42,684 bases of DNA from Thermoguttaceae bacterium (GTDB taxonomy: Bacteria > Planctomycetota > Planctomycetia > Pirellulales > Thermoguttaceae), in contig JANXAQ010000043.1 of NCBI GenBank assembly GCA_025062105.1, forward strand, positions 1 through 42,684. Direction: 5' to 3'. Under the pieces are notes generated by a model, which saw only the letters and a list, made by a program, of their open reading frames with translations, was not told where the DNA came from and made no database searches. A program made the position numbers and the translations under genes. Positions 17,574-25,892 of the stretch are shown here, piece by piece. Each line of letters opens with the position of its first letter. Position 1 is the stretch's first letter.

Positions 17574-17751
17574 TTAGCTAGACTTTTGCCAATTTTCCCA
17601 ACTGGTTTTGCCATCAGCAGTTACGACGAAACTTCCCTTTGCTCATCCAATTTCCTAACTCCAATAGTTACAAGGAGTTAGCGTTTTGTGCTTTCGATGG
17701 GAACGCCAAAAATGGCAAAAGTCGAGCTTAGCTAGACTTTTGCCAATTTCT
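17574..17751 (-). mobile_element. Family A element (A12) with an abutting A left-end fragment
   Basis: Starts TTAGCTAGACTTTTGCCAAT and ends AAATGGCAAAAGTCGAGC. It then continues directly into TTAGCTAGACTTTTGCC again (17729-17745). This is a second example of an A-A junction of the form GAGCTTAGCT. Confidence 0.8.
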
Positions 17752-17752
17752 A

Positions 17753-17941
17753 GGAACCTCTGCATAATTCAAAGGGGATATTTTTATACCATGTTGGCTG
17801 GTCTTTTCTCTAACACAACATATAGTTGTGTTAGCATTGTGGCGCCCAATAGATAGTAGATATCCAGGTAGGGCAACCGAACAGTTAGAGAATCGAAGGT
17901 TCACAAAGTTCACTATATGTTCAGGATTTTGCAGAGGTTCC
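17753..17941 (+). mobile_element. Family B MITE-like element (B7), near-consensus
   Basis: Ends GGAACCTCTGCATAATTC and GGATTTTGCAGAGGTTCC, 189 bp. Flanks TCTA and TATA match at three of four positions. The interior has AACACAACATATAG, CCCAATAGATAGTAG and TCACTATATGTTCAGG. A short family F-like scrap (reverse complement of GCTGAAATTCTGCG) lies at 17970-17985. No gene lies between here and 18095. Confidence 0.88.
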
Positions 17942-18094
17942 TATATTTTATTTTGCCCAATTGACTCGCAGAATTTCAGCCTCACCCGACAAAACTGGGT
18001 TAGGAAAAATGGCAAGAGTCAGAAAGTTACAGAAAATCGGAAAAACTCTAGCTCAGGCAGCCAGAGAGGGGTGAAAACCAAGCCAGAGGCCAGG

Positions 18095-19306
18095 CTATTT
18101 CCAGAAAGGCAGGATTTTGCTTAAAGGGGAGGATTTTTTGCCGCCGGTTTCTTCTTCGGTTTCGGCAGGCTTTTCTGGAGAATTCAAAGCGGCGGCCAGT
18201 TCCATGATGGCTTGGGTAATAGCGGCTTTGGGAGCCTGCTGCAACAGCGGCACCCCATTATTGCGGGCGGCGATCATCGTCCGATAGTCATTGGGCAGTT
18301 GCCAGAAGATCTCTTGTCCGATGGTTTCTTGTGCCTTTTTGAGGGTAATCTGGCCGCTGTCCCAGCCCACTCGGTTGACAATAACCTTCACACGCTCCGC
18401 CAACCCTTTCATCTGTTTAAACGAAGTCATCAGACGAACTACATTCCGCAGACAGGGCAAATCCAATTGAGTAACCAGGAGAATATGGGTGGCCATCTCC
18501 AAGGCCATCATATCGATCGGACTGTAGGCTTTCGACAGGTCTAGGACCAGATGGCTGAAGGTGGCTTTCAACAGGCCGATGACTCGTTGGAGATCTTCTG
18601 GAGTGATCAAACAGACATCTTCCAACTGCACCGGGCGAGGCAGCAAAAACAGCCCGGAGGAGTGTTTGGTAAGCGAACGTTTTAGCAGAGAAAAGTCTAG
18701 TCGAGAGATATTTTGGGCTACATCTACTAATGTATATTCTGGGATAGTGTCCAGATAGACATCTGCATCTCCTAGGCTAAGATCCAGATCGACCAGGACT
18801 ACGGAGTTTTTCTTATCGGCGGCCAAAGCCACGGCCAAGTTGACCGCCAGACTGGTAGTTCCCACCCCCCCAATTGCCCCTGCCACGGCAATCACCTGAC
18901 AAGGCCTAACCTTCTCCCCTTTGCCGAAATGGCGTTGCGTGATTCGGCCGATAGCAGCCAATAAATCCTCAATCCGCAAAGGCTGGGTCAAAAACTCTCT
19001 AGCCCCGGCCCGCATCGTCTGTAAAATCAAATTGCCATCGCTAGAAGAACTGATGGCCAAAATGGCACATTCCGGCGAAGCCTGACTAACCCGTCCTATC
19101 AAATCCAAGGCTTTTTCTGGATCCGCATCCAAGGCCACTAACCCGATGTCCGGATTGGTCTGACTTACCACATCGGCAAAAAATTCGTACCGGGAACACT
19201 CGGCTTCTAACCAGATCATCTCCATGCCCAATAACATGCCCTTGAGCATTTCCCGGGTAGCATCGTTGGGATCAACAAACGCGACACGAAGCACTCGGCC
19301 AGTCAT
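18095..19306 (-). CDS. cpaE: CpaE/TadZ-type pilus assembly ATPase
   Basis: 403 residues. The N-terminal 120 form a response-regulator-like receiver domain without a clear phosphorylation pocket (LRVAFVDPNDATREML at the start). This is followed by a MinD/ParA-type P-loop domain with a Walker A-like IGGVGTTSLAVNLA (about 145-158). The signature lysine of KGGVG is replaced by Ile and the P-loop Lys by Thr, as often seen in CpaE. VVLVDLDLSLGDADVYLD follows. In Caulobacter-type Tad systems this protein positions the pilus machine at its cellular site. It is last in the cluster here. TadA (CpaF) would be expected downstream but is missing, replaced by repeat elements. No good ribosome site is visible at the ATG (19306). 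The C-terminal 25 residues are Glu/Lys-rich. Confidence 0.88.
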   Translation of the reverse strand: MTGRVLRVAFVDPNDATREMLKGMLLGMEMIWLEAECSRYEFFADVVSQTNPDIGLVALDADPEKALDLIGRVSQASPECAILAISSSSDGNLILQTMRAGAREFLTQPLRIEDLLAAIGRITQRHFGKGEKVRPCQVIAVAGAIGGVGTTSLAVNLAVALAADKKNSVVLVDLDLSLGDADVYLDTIPEYTLVDVAQNISRLDFSLLKRSLTKHSSGLFLLPRPVQLEDVCLITPEDLQRVIGLLKATFSHLVLDLSKAYSPIDMMALEMATHILLVTQLDLPCLRNVVRLMTSFKQMKGLAERVKVIVNRVGWDSGQITLKKAQETIGQEIFWQLPNDYRTMIAARNNGVPLLQQAPKAAITQAIMELAAALNSPEKPAETEEETGGKKSSPLSKILPFWK

Positions 19307-19454
19307 AGCAGTATCTGGTTAGGAGTTAGAGAAGGGTTTGCTGGGAAATGGAGGTGGTCAAGGGGTCTGTTTCCTCCAAACCAAACATGGATTTAGGAAA
19401 TCGGAGTCATTCCACCATGGCGAAGGTATGCTCATGTTCCTTTCGTCAATCGCG

Positions 19455-21188
19455 TTATTTCGGTTTTTCATATCCGAGGGGGCCGATGAAGCCTTGCAGT
19501 CCGGAAGTCGAACTGGCTGCTGAACTCTTGGCGGCCGGGCTACTCGCAGCACCAGGGCTGGCGGCGGGGGAACCAGCTCCAATCTGCTGCGAGCCAGAGT
19601 TGGAAATGCCTCTGGCGGAGGAAACAGATTCTGTCCGCCCGGCGGCCGGGGAGTCTCCTAAGGAGCCAGCAGCGCCAAAATCCTCCCAACAGCCGCTCAT
19701 CTGCCCCCCAATCCTGGGCCGATCCTTCCCAGCCACTTCGATTTTCCCTCGCATATATAGTTCCCAGTCTGTAGGACGCCGGGAATTCATGCCGGGGCCT
19801 TCGCAAGGGACCTGGCTCGGATCCAACGGATCCACTAGTTCCGGAGTAACCAGAATCAGCAGTTCGATTTCGTTATGGGTTTCTTCGACTTTGCGGAATA
19901 AGGCGCCGATATACGGAAGTTCCATAATTCCAGGAATCCCTCGGCGCTGGGCTTCCACTCGGGTTTGAACCAAACCGGCAATAGCCAACGTTTGACCAGC
20001 CATCAGTTCCACCCCAGTATCCACCTCTCGGACCCGCAGACCCGGCACCGTAAGCGATTGGACCGACACGCTCCTGGTATTGTCGATTTCACTTACCCGG
20101 GGTTTGACTTCTAGTCGGATTCGGCCACCACCCAGCACAATCGGCACAAAATCCACCTGGGTGCCGAACTTTTTGAATTCGATTGAAACCGTGCCAAGGC
20201 TTTCCGGTACCAGGATCGGAAATTCTCCACCTACATTAAAGAAGGCTGGCCGACCACTTACTGTTACCAGAGTCGGTTCCGCAAGAATTTTCATCAAATT
20301 GTCCCGGCGCAGGGCTTCCAAGACGCCGAAAAACGCACTATTACCGTCCACGACCCGGAACAGAAACGTTGGTTGTCCTGTGGTTACAGCAGTTGGGGGC
20401 ACACCACCGCCGGCGCCTTCGACACTGGCCAACAGCCCACTGGCACTGGAAACGATCATATGGGCGTTAATCACCTGAGACCAGTCAAAACCCAGTTGGC
20501 GCAGCTTGGTGCGAGAAACTTCCATCACTTTGACATGTAACAGAACTTGCTGCACCCCGCCGACGGTGATATTAGAAATCACTTTGGGATAAAACTCCTG
20601 AGCGATTTCGATAATTCGACTTACATCTTCCGGTTTATCGACATAACCGCTCAGAAGTACTCCGTTGGAAATCGGAACTACTTTGATGCTAGCCTTAGGG
20701 AACTGAGTTCGGAGGATGAGGTTTAATTCCTCGGCATTGCCGTAGATGACCACATCGATTGTGTAAATTTGTTGATTTTCATCCCAAAGATTCACCTGGG
20801 TAACGCCGGCCTTCTTAGCGTGCAGTTGGATCTGATTGGGCGAAAGAGCCGTCAGGTCCAACAGCTCCGGATTATTCACCTGCGCCTGGGGAATCTTTTT
20901 CTCCAGGGTAAGAATCCGGCTTGTATTGACAACCATTTCCAGCCGTTCGGAAGAATTTTCAATCTTCCGAATGAGGCCGGATGTCGGCCCAGAAGCCGAG
21001 TTGTTCTGCTGGGCATAAATGACGGCCTGTAGAAAAGACGGATTCAGCCATTCTGCCAACCCAAAACTCCCTACTCCCCACAAAAAGATGCCTCCCAAGG
21101 GGAGCACTCGAAACATTGCATACATCCGGGAGCAAAGCCCAGCCAAATGCCCCAACATCTTCCCTCCTAGAAGGCTTGGCATGTCCAT
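19455..21188 (-). CDS. cpaC: Tad/Flp pilus secretin, CpaC/RcpA type
   Basis: 577 residues forming the outer-membrane secretin pore through which the Flp pilus exits. An N-terminal signal/membrane segment (about 20-47) is followed by a pilus assembly N-terminal domain (SSERLEMVVNTSRILTLEKK, about 79-98), a BON-like domain (VVPISNGVLLSGYVDKPEDV) and the secretin core. The core includes VDFVPIVLGGGRIRLEVKPR, TGVELMAGQTLAIAGLVQTR and a NEIELLILVTPELVDPL C-terminal signature. An Ala/Ser/Gly-rich tail of about 75 residues ends GFIGPLGYEKPK, a tail style I associate with planctomycetal secretins. The ATG at 21188 has AAGGA about 9 bases upstream. It lies 148 bp upstream of cpaE and 453 bp after cpaB, a long gap for one operon. 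Confidence 0.92.
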   Translation of the reverse strand: MDMPSLLGGKMLGHLAGLCSRMYAMFRVLPLGGIFLWGVGSFGLAEWLNPSFLQAVIYAQQNNSASGPTSGLIRKIENSSERLEMVVNTSRILTLEKKIPQAQVNNPELLDLTALSPNQIQLHAKKAGVTQVNLWDENQQIYTIDVVIYGNAEELNLILRTQFPKASIKVVPISNGVLLSGYVDKPEDVSRIIEIAQEFYPKVISNITVGGVQQVLLHVKVMEVSRTKLRQLGFDWSQVINAHMIVSSASGLLASVEGAGGGVPPTAVTTGQPTFLFRVVDGNSAFFGVLEALRRDNLMKILAEPTLVTVSGRPAFFNVGGEFPILVPESLGTVSIEFKKFGTQVDFVPIVLGGGRIRLEVKPRVSEIDNTRSVSVQSLTVPGLRVREVDTGVELMAGQTLAIAGLVQTRVEAQRRGIPGIMELPYIGALFRKVEETHNEIELLILVTPELVDPLDPSQVPCEGPGMNSRRPTDWELYMRGKIEVAGKDRPRIGGQMSGCWEDFGAAGSLGDSPAAGRTESVSSARGISNSGSQQIGAGSPAASPGAASSPAAKSSAASSTSGLQGFIGPLGYEKPK

Positions 21189-21641
21189 CGTTCGCTTCCT
21201 TGCCGAAGATTTTGCTTAAATAATGCCGTCGTGAAACGCAGTGTACACCAATATTTATCCCGATTTATAACACTTCAGCCGACTGCAGTAAGAATGTATC
21301 CTTTGACTAGATGGTATTCCACCCATGTCATTGTCATTCCCGTCCAAGCGGGAATCCAGGTTATTGATTTACTCTTTTGACGACTTGGTGAACTGATTCC
21401 CGGTGGCGGCAGGGATGCTTACAGCGGCTTTTTCATTCGGTAAAGGGAGAACTATTTAGCGAATGAAGTAGCCCTGACTTTGAACAAAACCGGAAAACCG
21501 AGACAAACAATTCCTAGATTTCCCTTTTGTCTTTTCTTAAATTCCCATTTTCTCCAAATGCCAAGTTCCGTTGCTCTCCCACTGCTCGGCTGAATTGTTT
21601 TGTACTCTGTGAACCGAGGTTTTTTGGCCGTTTTTGAACGG
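21189..21641. other. Long gap between cpaB and cpaC
   Basis: 453 bp inside an otherwise compact cluster. It holds the dRS3-like palindrome at 21336-21355. On the minus strand I see no credible gene; short frames here are not supported by ribosome sites. A separate promoter for cpaC could lie in it, but none is obvious. Confidence 0.4.
21336..21355. repeat. ATTCCC-GGGAAT palindromic repeat (dRS3/REP-like)
   Basis: ATTCCCG-tccaag-CGGGAAT within TGTCATTCCCGTCC and AAGCGGGAATCCAGG. It is the same shape as the ATTCCCN8GGGAAT repeats known as dRS3 in Neisseria and as similar GTCATTCCCG repeats in many proteobacteria. It is unlike the other repeat families in this window and occurs once. Confidence 0.6.
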
Positions 21642-23015
21642 TTAACCTTCATCAGGAACTGGCCCAAGGAGGTTGGGGACTAAATCTTCCCCCGCCGGTG
21701 GTAAGGATTCGGATGGTGTTCCGGAAACCCGGGGATAGCCCCCTGGGGGCTGGCTGTTGGCTTGTCCGGGCTGATGAGGGAGGTTGGCCGGCTGGCTGGA
21801 CTCTGGCGTTGGAGAACCATTAGCTCCAGTAGGCGATCCGCCAGGAACCGAACCAGCGGGTCCTGGAGCCGGGTGTGGGAGGGATTTTGGCACCTCTTTT
21901 TTCAGCAAGGTCCCTAAAACCCCATTAGGAGAGGCTCCGCTCGGATGGGCGGCATGGCTTTTGACAGAAGCATTTGGTTTGCCAGACCCATTTGCCGGAG
22001 GGCCATACACGTGGCTACTGGCCACTGCCCAGCCCCCCTGCCCCTTTTCCAGCACCAAATCCTCTACCTGCGAGGCCTTCAAGAGCCGCATGGTCCATTG
22101 TTCGGCTCTTGCCTTGACAGGCTCCACCCCCCCCTGTGCACCCGTACCAGCCACCGAAACCGTTTCGGTCTGGGATTTTTCTCGGCTTTTCAAAAACTCT
22201 CTAAACCGTTCTAATAACTGCTCTTTTTCTTTGTCTTGGAGGGTAGAAGTATCCGCTAATTTTTCCTTTTCCCGCACGCTCTTTTCCGAAATATCCAAGA
22301 TGTCCTGCAATCGGACTGGTTTGACCTGGGCTTGATCCTGTTCTAGAGGACTTCGCATAACCAATTGGATTTTGCCAATTTCTGAAGCAAGCAAGATCAT
22401 CTGGGCCTGTTCTGGGGTAACTAAGAGGCTAACGGTTTTAGCTTGGATGGTTTTTTCTTCCGGCGCAGTGCCTTCTAGATGGAACTGATCGTTTACGGCA
22501 AAGACTTTGATATCCTGCAGGAAGGTTTTGGTCACCGGTTCGGTAATGCCTCGGATGGGGTCTGGCCTCAGTACCACCGCTACATCCACCCGATCCCCTG
22601 GCAGAATCAGGCCACTACCGCCGGAAACCTGATCTACCTTGACAGTAACGACCCGAAGGCCCTTGGGGATCATGACCGTAGGGCCGTGTTCGTTAGCGTT
22701 TTTATCGAAAAGTTTTTTTTCTAAAATAGGTTCTCCCGGATAAATGGGGGTTTTGGTGCGGCGTCCTTCGACGGCTTCGATTTGGCTGATAGCCCCTTCG
22801 GGCACCCGATCTTTTGGCCAAGGTTGGAGTTTCAGCAGCTGGGCGGTTAAAGGAGTCCAGGCGGGAATCGTGTCTTTTGCAACCAAAATGGGGATTGTTT
22901 CCCCCATAGAGACGGGTTCCTGGGCCCGTCGAGAAATCACCTGGGTGATCCCGATCGAAGCTACCAGCCCACAAACTAGGGCTACCAAAAGCAAAATCCA
23001 CGATTTCAGTTGCAT
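21642..23015 (-). CDS. cpaB: Flp pilus assembly protein CpaB/RcpC
   Basis: 457 residues. An N-terminal membrane helix (SWILLLVALVCGLVASIGIT, about 5-24) is followed by an SAF domain (about 38-104: IPILVAKDTIPAWTPLTAQL, then YPGEPILEKKLF). A RcpC-type domain follows (VDQVSGGSGLILPGDRVDVA, then KTFLQDIKVFAV). Family proteins help stabilise or extend the secretin channel in the periplasm. The second half is unusual: a charged coiled-coil-like stretch (about 230-275), then some 130 residues rich in Pro, Gly and Ser. Typical CpaB proteins are roughly 260-300 residues long. GAGGT lies 8 bases before the ATG at 23015. It follows the TadE gene with 208 bp between. Confidence 0.88.
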   Translation of the reverse strand: MQLKSWILLLVALVCGLVASIGITQVISRRAQEPVSMGETIPILVAKDTIPAWTPLTAQLLKLQPWPKDRVPEGAISQIEAVEGRRTKTPIYPGEPILEKKLFDKNANEHGPTVMIPKGLRVVTVKVDQVSGGSGLILPGDRVDVAVVLRPDPIRGITEPVTKTFLQDIKVFAVNDQFHLEGTAPEEKTIQAKTVSLLVTPEQAQMILLASEIGKIQLVMRSPLEQDQAQVKPVRLQDILDISEKSVREKEKLADTSTLQDKEKEQLLERFREFLKSREKSQTETVSVAGTGAQGGVEPVKARAEQWTMRLLKASQVEDLVLEKGQGGWAVASSHVYGPPANGSGKPNASVKSHAAHPSGASPNGVLGTLLKKEVPKSLPHPAPGPAGSVPGGSPTGANGSPTPESSQPANLPHQPGQANSQPPGGYPRVSGTPSESLPPAGEDLVPNLLGPVPDEG

Positions 23016-23075
23016 TAGAAGTACCTCTACGGAGGTTTAGATTTTTTGAGTTTGAGTTGCTCCCTGCTTCAGGGG

Positions 23076-23174
23076 AAGTTTTTGTAAGTTTTTGGCCGCT
23101 TTTGAGGACACCTTTCAAGATGTCCTCGAAGCAAGAGTCCCCCTCTGGTGCAGGCAAGTTTTTGTAAGTTTTTG
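23076..23174 (-). promoter_or_regulatory. Hairpin framed by two 19-bp direct repeats between tadE and cpaB
   Basis: AAGTTTTTGTAAGTTTTTG occurs at 23076-23094 and again, identical, at 23156-23174. Between them GAGGACA-n10-TGTCCTC (23104-23127) forms a 7-bp stem. It lies in the tadE-cpaB gap and would be in the polycistronic transcript, so it could be a processing or attenuation signal. No T-run follows the stem. Confidence 0.45.
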
Positions 23175-23223
23175 CTAGGGAAGCTGTGTAGGGATTAACT
23201 TGTTGTCGGGTACCTTGTTGGGC

Positions 23224-23730
23224 TTATTGGACCGTCTCTCGACGCATGGCGGTGGTTGATGTCAAGACTCTCCCGCCAAGAAAGATTGGCGCAGGAAGCC
23301 AGCTAACTTGATTAAAAGGCACAGAAACGGTAACTCTGACAGGTTCGCCATAACCGGCAGAACTAGGAGGATTCGGACTGACCGTTACAGTTGCTCCTTG
23401 GATACCACTGTTGCTCAAGTATTGCTGGAGCAGATTAGTAATCTCTTGAGCGGTGGCTTTATCAAGCACAGCGCGGCGGGCCCCTTCTCGAGAGGCATTA
23501 GTAATGATCTGCTGGACCATGATCATCCGCCCGAATTCGATCATGCCTAACACAAGAAGTAGAAATAGTGGCAGGACTATGGCCAGTTCGACTACAGCCG
23601 CTGCTACTCGATTTTTTCGGCATAATCGGTAAACTTTCTCCAATTTCCATGGTCTTCCTCTAAAGGGAGTGGCTGTTCCGATTCTCCCCCTTGAGAGAAT
23701 GGCTAATTTACACAAATTGGTTAATTTCAT
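23224..23730 (-). CDS. TadE-like pseudopilin of the Tad pilus cluster
   Basis: 168 residues. A basic N-terminus is followed by RKNRVAAAVVELAIVLPLFL and a hydrophobic helix ending LGMIEFGRM, the TadE/TadG motif in which the Glu in VVELA recalls the pilin Glu5. The remainder, predicted extracytoplasmic, includes NASREGARRAVL, another hallmark of the family, then a beta-rich tail (GEPVRVTVSVPF). TadE-type proteins are minor pseudopilins processed by the prepilin peptidase encoded immediately upstream, 27 bp away. GAGGGTGAG precedes the ATG. The last residues are TTAMRRETVQ, which is typical. Confidence 0.88.
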   Translation of the reverse strand: MKLTNLCKLAILSRGRIGTATPFRGRPWKLEKVYRLCRKNRVAAAVVELAIVLPLFLLLVLGMIEFGRMIMVQQIITNASREGARRAVLDKATAQEITNLLQQYLSNSGIQGATVTVSPNPPSSAGYGEPVRVTVSVPFNQVSWLPAPIFLGGRVLTSTTAMRRETVQ

Positions 23731-23757
23731 AGCGTCTCACCCTCGGTTCCAAATCAC

Positions 23758-24330
23758 CTACAGGAGCATTCCCGCATATACAAAATACCCAATCGTCCCT
23801 AAAGCGATTGGAATTCCATAAGGTAACAGAAGCATCTGAGGTTTTCGTTCGGCCGCCCGGGCCGCCAATTCCTCCGGATTCCGAATAATCATTATTTCTC
23901 GCAGGATTTCTACCAATTGCTGTTGGTGATGCCGCCAGTTGCCCCGATAAAGGGCCATCCCTACTGCCAACACCGCCCCCACTATGGCTGATACCACAAA
24001 GGCCCACAGGGTATCCCTCATCCCTAGCCAAGCACCTACGCCGGCCAACAATTTCACATCCCCGGCACCCATGCCCCCGATGGCATAGGCGGGCAGAAGC
24101 AAGCCTAAACCAACTGCTGTCCCTTGGAGGCTGGCCCATAAGCCCGGCCACCCAAATATCGCCCAACTACATCCCCATCCCGACAAAATCAACGGAAAGG
24201 TAAGCCAATTGGGCACTCGGAACTTCCACCCGTCAATAATAGCCGCTATAACCAAAACCACCGTTAACATCCAACTGACGGGCATGATCAACATTCCATA
24301 AGCCCCAAAATCCGAAATAGCTCCTAACAT
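23758..24330 (-). CDS. cpaA: Prepilin peptidase, A24 family (CpaA/TadV type)
   Basis: 190 residues, all membrane helices and short loops. This is the small form lacking the N-terminal methylase domain of PilD. The two catalytic aspartates are visible: IIDGWKFRVPNWLTFP in the first loop (Asp about 33) and GAGDVKLLAGVGAWLG (GxGD motif, about 89-104). It should cleave the leader of the Flp pilin and of TadE at the inner membrane. The ATG at 24330 has AAGGAG about 10 bases upstream; an internal ATG (MLIMPVSW, residue 13) is a possible alternative start. It is the first of the run cpaA-tadE-cpaB-cpaC-cpaE. Confidence 0.92.
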   Translation of the reverse strand: MLGAISDFGAYGMLIMPVSWMLTVVLVIAAIIDGWKFRVPNWLTFPLILSGWGCSWAIFGWPGLWASLQGTAVGLGLLLPAYAIGGMGAGDVKLLAGVGAWLGMRDTLWAFVVSAIVGAVLAVGMALYRGNWRHHQQQLVEILREIMIIRNPEELAARAAERKPQMLLLPYGIPIALGTIGYFVYAGMLL

Positions 24331-24631
24331 ACTCCCGATGCTCCTTGAAAAAGAACTGCTTTGTCCAACCAGGCACGATTTTTCCAGGTTTGGCTAAGAA
24401 TACCATTTCAGCCCATTGGAGAAATCCGCCTTTTTCCCCCGAGCAACAGGACTGCTTCCCAAAGGCAATGCCGTCTGCGAGGGCCAAAAGGCCGATTCAC
24501 CCGCTCGTTTCCCTCTCCCTGGCACTTTCTGGAAACTGAGGAGAGGACAATCGCGGTGTATTCAGCTGAAATGTTACGGCTAGGATATAAAAAGGGTGTT
24601 TTGGTGGTGTATTTTAGACCATCAGTCTGAG
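24331..24631. other. Gap before the prepilin peptidase gene
   Basis: About 300 bp with no supported gene or repeat. A promoter for the cpaA operon is expected here or further upstream, but I cannot point to one. Confidence 0.35.
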
Positions 24632-24745
24632 TTAGGGAGTCCGGACACCCCCCAGCAAGGTCCAAATCGCCCCCACAAAACTAAACAGATAGATTAGTAG
24701 TTGGACAGCCCCTTGGACCATTTCAGGCGGCATGACCGGAAGCAT
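24632..24745 (-). CDS. Possible 37-residue single-pass membrane peptide in the pilus cluster
   Basis: ATG at 24745 with GGGAGA about 10 bases upstream and a TAA stop. It encodes MLPVMPPEMVQGAVQLLI, then a strongly hydrophobic stretch (YLFSFVGAIWTLLGG) and VRTP. It has the same strand as the pilus genes and lies between the pilin and peptidase genes. The membrane-helix character and good ribosome site argue for a real small gene. The short length and lack of any known family argue for caution. Confidence 0.4.
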   Translation of the reverse strand: MLPVMPPEMVQGAVQLLIYLFSFVGAIWTLLGGVRTP

Positions 24746-24879
24746 GGCACAATTTCTCCCAAGGCCACTTTCTCCCCTTTATTAACTCTAGGTTAAAAAA
24801 GCACTCGGTGGGTGGGATATCCAATCAGCTTAAGCCGCTAGGCGAAGTCTAGCACAGGCCTACTTTAGAGGGGTATTCC

Positions 24880-24996
24880 TAAACTCGACTTTGGCCCCAT
24901 CGGATCCGGGGCTGGGAAAATTGTGTAACCACAGGGTGGTTTCGTCCGAACTACTGGAAAAAAATACGTAGCAGAAACGGGAAAACCGAAGCTAAA
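24880..24996 (+). repeat. Strongly diverged family A element
   Basis: ACTCGACTTTGGCC at the left, GGTTTCGTCCGAACTACTGG in the interior and ACGGGAAAACCGAAGCTAAA at the right follow the family order with many changes and a deletion. An older copy. From 24997 to 25111 nothing else is seen. Confidence 0.5.
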
Positions 24997-25111
24997 TGCT
25001 CCGCCTGATGGGACATCCTCTGGTCGAAGCGCCAGGGGCTGTACCGAAAAGAGATTTCCACGGCATAAGAACTTTCACTTCCCGAAAGCCTCCTATTTTC
25101 TGGCACTCTTT

Positions 25112-25261
25112 CACTGGGCTTTTGCCATTTTCCGGGCTATGGCCTCCTTTGGATCTCCTAACCCTTTGAAAATATTGGGGCACGAAATTAGATGAACAAA
25201 AGATCGTAAAAACCTAACTCCTTGAAAGCAAAGAAGTTACAAAAATGGCAAAAGTCAAGTT
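25112..25261 (+). mobile_element. Family A element (A13)
   Basis: Starts GGGCTTTTGCCATTTTCC and ends AAATGGCAAAAGTCAAGT. It is closest to A2 in its interior (CTAACCCTTTGA, CCTTGAAAGCAAAGAAGTTA). A14 follows after 6-7 bases in the same orientation. Confidence 0.8.
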
Positions 25262-25265
25262 GCAC

Positions 25266-25417
25266 GAAGCTCGACGTTTGCCTTTTTGCCTCCTGCCCAA
25301 AGGAGAAAGCTCTAAGTCCCTGTAATTGTTGGACTTAGGAAATTGCGTGAACAAAAGCAGCGTGGAGACTAACTCCTGGAGGCAAACCAAGTTAGAAAAA
25401 AATGGCAAAAGTCGACG
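25266..25417 (+). mobile_element. Family A element (A14)
   Basis: Starts GAAGCTCGACGTTTGCCTTT and ends AAATGGCAAAAGTCGAC. Confidence 0.82.
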
Positions 25418-25492
25418 CAAGATGAGTAATCAATCCAAAACATCTCCGCAAACCTCAAAATCCGAATTTTAACCCAGCTTTTAGAGTCGACT
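25418..25492 (+). repeat. Truncated family C element between A14 and A15
   Basis: CGCAAACCTCAAAATCCGAA and TTTTAACCCAGCTTTTAGAG align with the right-hand third of C2. The left part is deleted. This is a further A-C-A arrangement. Confidence 0.55.
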
Positions 25493-25634
25493 TTTGCCAT
25501 TTTCAGCATCCTGTCGAAAGGACAAGTCCATAGCTCCCTGGAATTATTACAGTTAAGAAATCATGTGAACAAAAGGATGCTCTGCCCTAACTTGAAGCCT
25601 AAGGGAATGAGAGGGAAATGGCAAAAGTCAAGCG
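25493..25634 (+). mobile_element. Family A element (A15)
   Basis: Starts AGAGTCGACTTTTGCCATTT and ends AAATGGCAAAAGTCAAGC. Third same-oriented A copy in a row. From 25635 to 25777 nothing is seen. Confidence 0.82.
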
Positions 25635-25774
25635 CAAAATAGAACAGGTCGCTCCGTGGCACTGGGAAAAAGGTGCCCGGATCCCGGGTAGGTTTTGCCC
25701 CTGCCGGTCGGTTTTGACCCCCTTTTGGAGGTTTTAGGCTTCCAGAGAGGAACCGGTTTGAATAAGACTGAATC

Positions 25775-25815
25775 AATGAAAAACCCCTCTGTACTGACAA
25801 CCCAGTCCAGAGGGG
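25775..25815 (-). terminator. Rho-independent terminator of the flp pilin gene
   Basis: On the minus strand CCCCTCTG and CAGAGGGG (25808-25815 and 25784-25791) form a perfect 8-bp stem with a 16-base loop, followed at once by TTTTTC. It lies about 80 bases beyond the pilin stop codon. The pilin is therefore probably transcribed alone and strongly, separate from the assembly genes. Confidence 0.85.
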
Positions 25816-25892
25816 CCTAAGGCTTCTAGCCGGGGTCCTGCCTGGAGCTAATTACCCGCAGACAGGACAAAGACGGCACGTTTTGCACAGGG

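Noticed and set aside
19348..19968. 206-residue plus-strand frame over the 3' part of cpaC
   Set aside because: Shadow of the secretin's Ala/Ser/Gly-rich tail; no family features and no matching gene context.
21784..22335. 183-residue plus-strand frame over cpaB
   Set aside because: Antisense shadow of the Pro/Gly-rich CpaB tail.
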